From NCBI GenBank assembly GCA_040755195.1, contig JBFMBL010000025.1:1-33892 (forward strand): a DNA stretch of 33,892 nt. Reading direction: 5' to 3'. The notes below the pieces were generated by a model, which did not search any database, was not told the DNA's origin, and saw only the letters and a program-made list of their open reading frames with translations. This stretch comes from SURF-55 sp040755195. GTDB lineage: Bacteria > Bacillota > Desulfotomaculia > Desulfotomaculales > Ammonificaceae. Below are positions 27,062 through 33,892 of the stretch, in pieces. The translations under genes and the position numbers were made by a program. Numbering within the stretch: the first letter of the stretch is position 1; each line of letters begins with the position of its first letter.

Positions 27062-30000
27062 ATGCCACGGCGGAACGACCTGAAAAAAGTAATGGTTATC
27101 GGCTCGGGTCCGATAATCATCGGTCAGGCGGCGGAGTTTGATTACGCGGGAACCCAGGCCTGCCGCTCCTTAAAAGAGGAGGGGCTGGAAGTTGTCTTGA
27201 TTAATTCCAACCCGGCAACCATCATGACGGACGCCAACATGGCGGATAAGGTCTATATAGAGCCGCTTACCCCGGAGTTCGTGGCGAAGGTCCTGCGGCG
27301 GGAAAGGCCGGACGGCCTGCTGCCGACCCTCGGGGGACAGGTGGGGCTTAACCTGGCGCTTGAACTCAGCGATGCCGGTATAATCGACGAGGTCGGCGTA
27401 GAGCTTTTGGGAACGCCGCTCGCGACCATTAAGAAAGCCGAGGACCGGGAACTATTCAAGGCGATGCTCCAGGAGATCGGGGAACCGGTCCCGCAAAGCG
27501 GCATTATATCGAACCTTGAAGACGCGGTCTCTCTTTCTGCGGAAATCGGTTTCCCTGTGGTAGTGCGCCCTGCCTACACCCTTGGCGGCACAGGCGGCGG
27601 TGTGGCCCGGGACGGGACGGAACTCGTGGATATTGTGACCCGGGGCCTCAAGCACAGTATCATCCACCAGGTTTTAATCGAACAGTGTGTTGCGGGATGG
27701 AAGGAAGTCGAGTATGAAGTTATGCGCGACGGGGCGGACAACTGTATCACGGTCTGTAACATGGAGAACTTCGACCCTATGGGGGTCCATACCGGTGACA
27801 GCATCGTGGTGGCTCCGTCCCAGACGCTGAGCGACAAGGAATATCAGTTGTTGCGGACCGCGTCTCTGAAAATCATCCGGGCTCTAGGAGTCCAAGGCGG
27901 CTGCAACATCCAGTTTGCACTGGATACCGCCAGCTTCCGGTATTATGTCATTGAAGTGAATCCGCGGGTTTCCCGGTCTTCGGCGCTTGCCTCCAAGGCA
28001 ACGGGATACCCGATCGCCAAGGTTGCCGCCAAGATCGCCATCGGTCTCAGGCTGGACGAGATCAGGAACGCGGTGACCGGAAAAACATACGCCTGTTTTG
28101 AGCCGGCGCTGGACTACGTGGTGGTGAAATTCCCGCGCTGGCCTTTTGATAAATTTGCGCTTGCGAACCGGGCGCTTGGTACGCAAATGAAATCCACCGG
28201 TGAGGTAATGGCGATCGGCCGGACGTTTGAGCAGGCGCTTTTGAAGGCGGTGCGTTCGCTCGAAATCGGCCTGTACAGCCTTACGTTACCCGAAGCCGGA
28301 AAGTTGCAGGATGAAGAGATCGAGCAAAAACTGGCCGGCGCACATGACGAAAGACTTTTCGTCGCGGCCGAAGCCCTCAGGCGCGGCTATACCGTAGAGC
28401 GGATCGCCGGTCTTTCAAATATTGATGTCTGGTTCCTTGAGAAGATTAAAAGCATTGTGGACGCAGAAGACGGCTTGCGTCAGCCCGGATCAGGAGAGAT
28501 CGGCCTCGCGGCGCTCGAAAACGCCAAGAGAATCGGGTTGCCTGACAAAAGAATCGCGGAACTTGCCGGCATGAGCGAGAAAGATGTTCTTCAGAAACGC
28601 GAAGAGACCGGGATGAGTCCGGTTTATAAGATGGTAGACACCTGCGCCGCTGAGTTCGAGGCTGAAACCCCTTACTATTACTCCGCCTACGAAACGGAAG
28701 ATGAGGCGCCTCGGGAGTCAGGCAGGCGGGTCGTGGTTTTAGGTTCCGGACCGATCCGGATCGGACAGGGGATCGAGTTCGACTACTGCTCCGTCCACTG
28801 CGTCTGGGCTTTGCGGCAGGAAGGCGTTAAGGCGATCATTATCAACAACAACCCGGAAACGGTGAGCACCGATTTTGATACGGCCGATAGGCTTTACTTC
28901 GAGCCGCTCGTTCCGGAAGACGTTATAAACATCCTGCGAAAAGAACAGCCGGAAGGCGTGGTGGTGCAGTTCGGGGGGCAAACGGCGATAAATCTGGCCA
29001 AACCCGTAGAGGCGGCGGGCTTTAGGATCCTGGGGACTTCGGTGGACGACATCGATACCGCGGAAGACCGGGAGAGGTTTGACAGCCTGGTGGAGGAACT
29101 TGGTATACCCCGTCCTGCGGGCGGCGCGGCTTATTCGGTAAACGAGGCGGCGGCGGTGGCCCGACGGGTCGGCTTCCCGGTGCTGGTGCGTCCCTCGTAT
29201 GTGCTCGGCGGCCGGGCGATGGAGATCGTTTACAACCAGGATGACCTGGTTGAGTACATGCGGTCTGCCGCCAGGGTAAGCCCGGAGCACCCGGTACTGG
29301 TTGACAAGTATATTTTCGGTAAAGAGGTTGAGGTGGACGGCATAAGCGACGGCACGGACGTGCTGATCCCGGGGATAATGGAGCATGTGGAAAGAGCCGG
29401 CGTCCATTCCGGCGACAGCATCGCCGTATACCCGTCACAAACCTTGAACCCGCAGATCGAAGAAAGGATAGTCGATTATACGACGCGGCTGGCCCGGGCG
29501 CTAAGGGTACACGGGCTTTTGAACATCCAGTACGTCATAGGCCCGAACAATCAGCCTTACGTCCTGGAAGTGAACCCGCGGGCCAGCAGGACGGTTCCTT
29601 ACCTGAGTAAGATCACCGGTGTTCCTATGATTACTCTTGCAACGCGGGCAATTATGGGGCGGCGGATAGCGGATTCCGGGTATTCGCCCGGACTTTATCG
29701 GAAGATGTCGTACATCGGGGTCAAGGTACCGGTTTTTTCTTTCGCCAAGTTGCTCGATGTCGACGTTTCCCTCGGGCCGGAAATGAAGTCGACGGGTGAG
29801 GTGATGGGATCGGACAGGGACTACGCGGCGGCGCTTTACAAAGGCTGCCTGTCCGCCGGATACACATTCCCGCAAGGGGGTACGCTTCTGGTAACGGTTT
29901 CCGACCGGGACAAGGAGGAGACAGTCGCCATTGTCCGCGAGCTTGCCGGCTTGGGCTTCAGGATTGTCGCCACGACCGGAACGGCGAAGGCGCTCCGATC

Positions 30001-30292
30001 TCATGGCATACGGGTTCAAGCGGTTAAAAAGCTGCATGAAGGATCGCCGAATATAGTGGACCTCTTGCGTGCGGGAAGCATTAACCTGGTGCTGAATACG
30101 CTCACCCGGGGAAAGATGCCCGAACGCGAAGGTTTTCGCATCAGGCGGACGGCCGTGGAACTGGGTGTTCCCTGTATCACCTCGCTCGATACGATGCGGG
30201 CCATTGTGCAAGTAATGAAAGCCAAGATGCGCGGCGAGTTAATTCCGGTGGCGCCCCTTCAAGAATACCACTTTGGGGAGGCAAAGGCGTGA
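27062..30292 (+). CDS. carB: Carbamoyl-phosphate synthase, large subunit
   Basis: 1076 residues, full length. It makes carbamoyl phosphate from bicarbonate, ammonia and two ATP. Two homologous halves are clear: KVMVIGSGPIIIGQAAEFDY at the start and VVVLGSGPIRIGQGIEFDYC near 560. Each is followed by its ATP-grasp domain (about 130-325 and 670-865; ENFDPMGVHTGDSIVVAPSQ and GVHSGDSIAVYPSQ). The oligomerisation domain lies between, and the C-terminal MGS-like allosteric domain (about 935-1070, LAGLGFRIVATTGTAKAL) binds effectors. Start ATG has GGGAG upstream; its TGA overlaps the pyrK start. Confidence 0.98.
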   Translation: MPRRNDLKKVMVIGSGPIIIGQAAEFDYAGTQACRSLKEEGLEVVLINSNPATIMTDANMADKVYIEPLTPEFVAKVLRRERPDGLLPTLGGQVGLNLALELSDAGIIDEVGVELLGTPLATIKKAEDRELFKAMLQEIGEPVPQSGIISNLEDAVSLSAEIGFPVVVRPAYTLGGTGGGVARDGTELVDIVTRGLKHSIIHQVLIEQCVAGWKEVEYEVMRDGADNCITVCNMENFDPMGVHTGDSIVVAPSQTLSDKEYQLLRTASLKIIRALGVQGGCNIQFALDTASFRYYVIEVNPRVSRSSALASKATGYPIAKVAAKIAIGLRLDEIRNAVTGKTYACFEPALDYVVVKFPRWPFDKFALANRALGTQMKSTGEVMAIGRTFEQALLKAVRSLEIGLYSLTLPEAGKLQDEEIEQKLAGAHDERLFVAAEALRRGYTVERIAGLSNIDVWFLEKIKSIVDAEDGLRQPGSGEIGLAALENAKRIGLPDKRIAELAGMSEKDVLQKREETGMSPVYKMVDTCAAEFEAETPYYYSAYETEDEAPRESGRRVVVLGSGPIRIGQGIEFDYCSVHCVWALRQEGVKAIIINNNPETVSTDFDTADRLYFEPLVPEDVINILRKEQPEGVVVQFGGQTAINLAKPVEAAGFRILGTSVDDIDTAEDRERFDSLVEELGIPRPAGGAAYSVNEAAAVARRVGFPVLVRPSYVLGGRAMEIVYNQDDLVEYMRSAARVSPEHPVLVDKYIFGKEVEVDGISDGTDVLIPGIMEHVERAGVHSGDSIAVYPSQTLNPQIEERIVDYTTRLARALRVHGLLNIQYVIGPNNQPYVLEVNPRASRTVPYLSKITGVPMITLATRAIMGRRIADSGYSPGLYRKMSYIGVKVPVFSFAKLLDVDVSLGPEMKSTGEVMGSDRDYAAALYKGCLSAGYTFPQGGTLLVTVSDRDKEETVAIVRELAGLGFRIVATTGTAKALRSHGIRVQAVKKLHEGSPNIVDLLRAGSINLVLNTLTRGKMPEREGFRIRRTAVELGVPCITSLDTMRAIVQVMKAKMRGELIPVAPLQEYHFGEAKA

Positions 30293-31068
30293 TTTACGAC
30301 GTAGAGATCGTAACCCAGCGGAAGGTAGCCACGGACTGCTACCGTCTTGATATTTATGCTCCGGAAGTGGCCGCGGCGGCACAGCCCGGGCAGTTTCTGA
30401 TGGTCAAGACCAGTTTCACGCTCGATCCGCTTTTACGGCGCCCGTTGAGCATCAACACCGTTGACCGTACACGGGGGCTGGTAAAAATCCTTTACCGGGT
30501 GGTAGGCCGGGGAACGTCTCTCATGGCGGGTAAGAAGCTGGGGCGGCGCCTGAGTATTTTGGGTCCTCTAGGGAATGGATTCACGGTTCCTTCCAAGGGG
30601 AATTTTGTGGTTGTGGCCGGCGGGCTCGGAATCGCTCCCCTTTTTTTTCTGGTCCAGCGCTTGAGGGCCCTCGGCAACGAGGTTGCGGTTTTCTACGGCG
30701 CCCAGAACAGATTCCAGTTGTTGCTCATAGAGGAGTTAAACAATCTGCGGGTAAACCTTTTTACGGCGACTAACAACGGTTCAAGCGGCCATAAGGGAAC
30801 GGTAGTCGATCTTCTTCGGGTGCAAGGCATACCTCCGGCAGAGATCGTTTATGCCGCGGGGCCGCCGCCGATGTTGAGGGCGCTTTCAGGGTTGTTCCGG
30901 GAGGCGGGTGTGCCCCGGGCGGAGATAACCCTTGAAGAGCGGATGGGCTGCGGGGTCGGCGCCTGCCGGGGATGCGCCGTCAGGATTGCGGGTGAAGAAG
31001 GACCCGTCTATAAAAGGGTTTGCGCCGACGGCCCGGTTTTTCGCGCGGAAGAGGTGATCTGGGAATGA
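30289..31068 (+). CDS. pyrK: Dihydroorotate dehydrogenase B, electron-transfer subunit
   Basis: 259 residues from GTG, overlapping the carB stop (GTGA), so coupled. PyrK carries FAD and a 2Fe-2S cluster and passes electrons from PyrD to NAD. The FAD-binding barrel has RRPLSINTVD, the NAD-binding part has VVVAGGLGIAPLFFLVQRL, and the cluster ligands are in CGVGACRGC (about 223-231) plus a final Cys in YKRVCADGPVF. All four cysteines are present. It overlaps pyrD by 4 bases (ATGA). Together they form the heterotetrameric type 1B enzyme. Confidence 0.96.
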   Translation: MIYDVEIVTQRKVATDCYRLDIYAPEVAAAAQPGQFLMVKTSFTLDPLLRRPLSINTVDRTRGLVKILYRVVGRGTSLMAGKKLGRRLSILGPLGNGFTVPSKGNFVVVAGGLGIAPLFFLVQRLRALGNEVAVFYGAQNRFQLLLIEELNNLRVNLFTATNNGSSGHKGTVVDLLRVQGIPPAEIVYAAGPPPMLRALSGLFREAGVPRAEITLEERMGCGVGACRGCAVRIAGEEGPVYKRVCADGPVFRAEEVIWE

Positions 31069-31991
31069 GGCCTGTTCTCGAAGTAGAAATTGCGGGTTTA
31101 AAGCTGAAGAATCCGATCGTCACCGCTTCGGGCACCTTTGGTTTCGGACTTGAGTATGAGCCCTTTGTCAACCTGGCGGCACTGGGCGGCGTGGTGCTGA
31201 AGAGCGTTACCCTCAACCCCCGCCAGGGCAATCCGCCGCCCCGTATTACCGAAACGCCTGCAGGGATGCTCAACAGCATAGGCCTTCAAAACCCGGGGGT
31301 AACCGAGGTTGTCGAACATTTCCTGCCTGAATTGAAGCGGCGAAGGGTGAAGGTTATAGCCAGTGTCGCGGGGGAAACGGCCGAAGAGTACGAACTGGTG
31401 GCAGGCCGTTTGGCCCAAGCCGGGGTTGACGCGATTGAAATCAACCTCTCCTGTCCGAACGTCAGCCGCGGGGGGATGGCTTTCGGCTCCGATATGGAAG
31501 CCGTGAGGTCTGTTACCGGCCGGGTTCGGGCGGTGTCGGGCGGCCTCCCTGTATTCGCAAAGCTGGGGGTATTGGGCAAGGACGTGGTGGAGACGGCGAG
31601 AACCGCGGCGGCAGCCGGGGCCGACGGCGTTTCGTTGATCAACACCTTGCCGGGGTTGGCGGTAGATCCAAAGAGCAGAAGGCCGGTTCTGGGCAATGTT
31701 ACCGGAGGCCTTTCCGGACCGGCGATAAAACCGGTTGCCCTCTGGGCGGTATGGCGGGTATACAAGGAACTTGGGCTGCCGATTATTGGGATGGGCGGGG
31801 TTACAAGTATTCAGGACGTCCTCGAGTTTATCATGTGCGGGGCGACCGCGGTGGCGGTGGGAACGGGTAACTTCGTTAACCCCCGCCTTACCATGGAACT
31901 AGCAGGAGGGTTGGATCAGGCTCTCTCGCTGGAGGGCGTACAGGACATTAAAGAACTTATCGGCGCGGCGCATTTGGGAAGTGAGAGGTGA
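31065..31991 (+). CDS. pyrD: Dihydroorotate dehydrogenase, catalytic subunit (type 1B)
   Basis: ATG 31065 lies within the pyrK stop region, giving 308 residues; the frame open from 31020 belongs to no site. It oxidises dihydroorotate to orotate on FMN in a TIM barrel. Visible are NPIVTASGTFGFG, LKSVTLNPRQGNPPPR, the catalytic cysteine in IEINLSCPNVSRGG, VFAKLG, and the phosphate-binding IIGMGGVTSIQD and GATAVAVGTGNF segments. The Cys base and the PyrK partner mark class 1B. pyrF follows after 3 bases. Confidence 0.97.
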   Translation: MRPVLEVEIAGLKLKNPIVTASGTFGFGLEYEPFVNLAALGGVVLKSVTLNPRQGNPPPRITETPAGMLNSIGLQNPGVTEVVEHFLPELKRRRVKVIASVAGETAEEYELVAGRLAQAGVDAIEINLSCPNVSRGGMAFGSDMEAVRSVTGRVRAVSGGLPVFAKLGVLGKDVVETARTAAAAGADGVSLINTLPGLAVDPKSRRPVLGNVTGGLSGPAIKPVALWAVWRVYKELGLPIIGMGGVTSIQDVLEFIMCGATAVAVGTGNFVNPRLTMELAGGLDQALSLEGVQDIKELIGAAHLGSER

Positions 31992-31994
31992 GAG

Positions 31995-32711
31995 GTGAGA
32001 GTTAACAAGGACAGGCTGCTTGTAGCTCTTGATGTTGATGACTGGAGCAGGGCGTGCGAATTGGTCGGACTCCTTTCCGGGCTGGTCGGCGGCTTTAAGG
32101 TAGGGATGCGGCTTTACTACCGTGTCGGACCGGAGGCGGTTGCTTACCTGCGTGGCAAAGCTCCGGTTATTTTTGCAGATTTAAAGCTCCACGACATACC
32201 TTCGACGGTGGCGGGCGGTGTGCGTGCGCTGACCTCCCAGGGCGCAACGCTGGTCAACGTCCACGCTGCCGGGGGAAGAGAGATGATGCGGGCCGCACGT
32301 GAAGCCGCCTCTACGGAAGCCTTGCATCTCGGCGTGGTTCCGCCCAAAATCATCGCGGTAACGGTATTGACCAGTCTCGATGAAAGGTCGCTGCAGGAAG
32401 AGGTAGGCATTTCGGGAACGGTTGCGGGGCGGGTGATCGCGTGGGCGCGGCTTGCGCAGGAATGCGGTCTTGACGGGGTGGTTGCCTCGCCTCTGGAGGC
32501 TTCCGAAATACGGGAAGCTTGCGGTCCGGATTTCATGATCGTCACTCCGGGAGTGCGTCCGGGCGGTGCTCGAACCGCCGACCAGCGGCGTGTTATGACC
32601 CCGGCGGCGGCAGTACGGGCGGGCGCAGACTACATTGTCGTCGGCAGGCCGGTGCTTGAAGCGCCGGATCCCGTTCGGGCGGCGCAGGAGATCGTTGCTT
32701 CTTTGGGGTAG
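31995..32711 (+). CDS. pyrF: Orotidine-5'-phosphate decarboxylase
   Basis: 238 residues from GTG 31995, in a run of AGAGGTG repeats that also provide the ribosome binding site; the exact start among the GTG codons is a little uncertain. It decarboxylates OMP to UMP. The catalytic array K-D is in FADLKLHDIPSTV, preceded by the substrate-binding LVALDVDD, followed by VNVHAAGG, VTVLTSL and the phosphate loop TPGVRPGG and VVGRPVLEAPDP. Normal length for the type I bacterial family. Confidence 0.97.
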   Translation: MRVNKDRLLVALDVDDWSRACELVGLLSGLVGGFKVGMRLYYRVGPEAVAYLRGKAPVIFADLKLHDIPSTVAGGVRALTSQGATLVNVHAAGGREMMRAAREAASTEALHLGVVPPKIIAVTVLTSLDERSLQEEVGISGTVAGRVIAWARLAQECGLDGVVASPLEASEIREACGPDFMIVTPGVRPGGARTADQRRVMTPAAAVRAGADYIVVGRPVLEAPDPVRAAQEIVASLG

Positions 32712-33144
32712 GGCTAGGACGTCAAGTCCTGAGTCCTATGTCCTGAGTCCTAAGTCGGGAACTGGAAACCGGAGTCGCGAGTTGCGAGTCACGAGTCAAG
32801 AAAGACCTGAGTCCTTAGTCCTGTGTCCAGGAACCAGAAAGCAGAGTCCCCAATTAAGAAGTCTGAGTCGAAGGTCGAAAGTCCTGAGTCCAGGAGGCAA
32901 AGTCGCGAGTTTAAAGAGAAAGGATGAAGGATGAAGAAATGCGGGTACAGGTTACGAGTTGCGGGTTAAGAAATCCATAGATGTCAGTCCGAAATCAACA
33001 GCTCGAAGTAAATGCAAACGTAGAACGACCCAAAATATCATTCCGTCAGCTTTAGCGTAAAACGTATAATGACCGTTAACTTGAAATCGTAAAGCTTACG
33101 ACGTCGGACCTGGGACGTCGGACTTAGGACGTTTAAAAAGGTGA
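32712..33144. repeat. Repeat-rich spacer between pyrF and pyrE
   Basis: About 190 bases (32720-32905) are degenerate heptamers based on GAGTCCT, TAGTCCT, GAGTCGC and GAGTTGC. A shorter set (ACGTCGGAC, twice, and GGACGTT) lies at 33099-33132. Between them, 32970-33095 is ordinary AT-rich sequence with a TATAAT at 33065-33070 that could be a -10 box for pyrE, though no good -35 is seen. No gene is supported. Confidence 0.6.
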
Positions 33145-33153
33145 GTGATTTGT

Positions 33154-33723
33154 TTGAGCCATGATGAAATTCGTGCGCTTTTTGAAAAGACAAGAGCCAT
33201 CCTGTCCGGGCATTTTATACTTACTTCCGGGCGGCACAGCGACACATACGTCCAATGCGCCCTGGTGCTTCAGTTTCCGGACTACGCTGAGCGCCTCGGA
33301 GCAAAACTCGCGGCGCAGTTTAAAGGTACAAAGGTGGAATGCGTGGTTGGGCCGGCATTGGGCGGTATAATCGTTGCGCATGAGGTGGCGAGGGCGCTGG
33401 GAGTGCGTGCGGTTTTTACCGAAAGGGTGGACGGGGTGATGCGCTTGAGGCGCGGCTTCAACGTGGCCCCGGGAGAGAGGGTTCTTGCGGTGGAGGACGT
33501 GGTTACCACGGGCGGGTCGGTGAAGGAAGCGGCAGATGCCGTGGAAGCTCTCGGCGCCCATATTATCGGATATGGCGCCTTGATTGACCGTAGCGGCGGT
33601 AAGGTGAGTTTTGCAGCGCCTTTCCGCACCCTGCTGGGTTTGAACGCGGAAACCTGGGACCCGGCGGATTGCCCGCTTTGCGGGGAAGGCATTCCCGCAA
33701 TCAAACCCGGAAGCCGAAGGTAA
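33154..33723 (+). CDS. pyrE: Orotate phosphoribosyltransferase
   Basis: TTG 33154 lies 8 bases after AAGGTGAG and starts the normal family N terminus (MSHDEIRALFEKTRAIL), giving 189 residues; GTG 33145 is in frame but too close to the site. It makes OMP from orotate and PRPP. Motifs: GHFILTSGRHSDTYVQCA, VVGPALGGIIVAHEVAR, FTERVDGVMRLRRGF, the PRPP loop VLAVEDVVTTGGSVKEAA, and the ending CPLCGEGIPAIKPGSRR, with two cysteines common in this Firmicute and thermophile branch. It is the last pyr gene and may have its own promoter because of the 433-bp spacer. Confidence 0.96.
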   Translation: MSHDEIRALFEKTRAILSGHFILTSGRHSDTYVQCALVLQFPDYAERLGAKLAAQFKGTKVECVVGPALGGIIVAHEVARALGVRAVFTERVDGVMRLRRGFNVAPGERVLAVEDVVTTGGSVKEAADAVEALGAHIIGYGALIDRSGGKVSFAAPFRTLLGLNAETWDPADCPLCGEGIPAIKPGSRR

Positions 33724-33731
33724 AAAACTTC

Positions 33732-33892
33732 CTAATCCAGAACGAAACCTTTGTCCGAAAAAAGTCTCATGCAGGCGTCTGAAACCTCAGGATCATAAAG
33801 AACACCCCTGTTCTTCGCTATTTCCTCCAAAGCTTTGTCAATACCCAGCGCCGGACGGTAAGGCCGGTGTGAAGCCATGGCTTCAACCACGT
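33732..33892 (-). CDS. HD-GYP-type phosphohydrolase domain protein, C-terminal fragment
   Basis: The frame is open from the right edge and ends at TAG (complement of 33732-33734), so only the last 53 residues are visible. VVEAMASHRPYRPALGIDKA matches the late part of HD-GYP domains (the AMTSxRPYR block), and the ending GVLYDPEVSDACMRLF is also typical. HD-GYP enzymes hydrolyse cyclic di-GMP or related nucleotides, and many have sensor domains at the N terminus, here outside the window. It converges on pyrE with an 8-base gap. Confidence 0.85.
   Translation of the reverse strand, partial: VVEAMASHRPYRPALGIDKALEEIAKNRGVLYDPEVSDACMRLFSDKGFVLD

Noticed and set aside
32715..32905. Possible CRISPR array
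   Set aside because: The repeats are 7-bp, degenerate and contiguous. There are no regular spacers of 30-40 bp and no cas genes.

Overview
The window reads as the chromosome of a spore-forming-type Firmicute (class Clostridia, most like the Desulfotomaculum/Pelotomaculum group; this is inference from gene style, not a search). Supporting signs are a pyr operon with a PyrR attenuator, PyrK/PyrD type 1B, a DUF3243 protein, strong AGGAGG ribosome binding sites, frequent GTG/TTG starts and two large Cache-domain chemoreceptors.

Left end (1-462): the 3' end of guaA, a spacer with 7-bp tandem repeats, and an intact tRNA-Cys gene. The last 63 bp of the tRNA region (401-463) recur exactly at 11391-11453. 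Between the copies lies an integrated element of about 11 kb. It has a tyrosine recombinase just inside attL and an excisionase-like protein just inside attR. Other contents are an XRE repressor with a divergent promoter/operator, several orphan small genes, a minus-strand replication operon (HTH protein, disordered protein, primase-helicase fusion), and an AT-rich inverted-repeat region that looks like a replication origin. The plus-strand right half carries a zinc-finger protein and two exported proteins. I see no capsid, terminase, relaxase or type IV secretion genes, so it looks like a non-conjugative integrative plasmid or satellite-type element of no class I recognise. This is the most novel part of the window.

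Middle (11454-22440): the displaced terminator of the tRNA-Cys gene, a chemoreceptor with a Cys-rich PAS domain, a decayed sigma-factor/adhesin-like locus, a DEAD-box RNA helicase, an AraC-GyrI regulator with a GyrI-like partner and a BtrH-like protein, a second chemoreceptor related to the first, and a DUF3243 protein.

Right (22539-33723): the de novo pyrimidine operon, promoter - PyrR attenuator - pyrR - pyrB - pyrC - carA - carB - pyrK - pyrD - pyrF - (433-bp spacer) - pyrE. It encodes all six steps to UMP. Most internal junctions overlap or are within a few bases, implying translational coupling. A roughly 230-bp structured repeat sits between the attenuator and pyrR, and a second copy lies at 15150-15379. 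Degenerate heptamer repeats fill at least four spacers. The window ends inside an HD-GYP domain gene on the minus strand.
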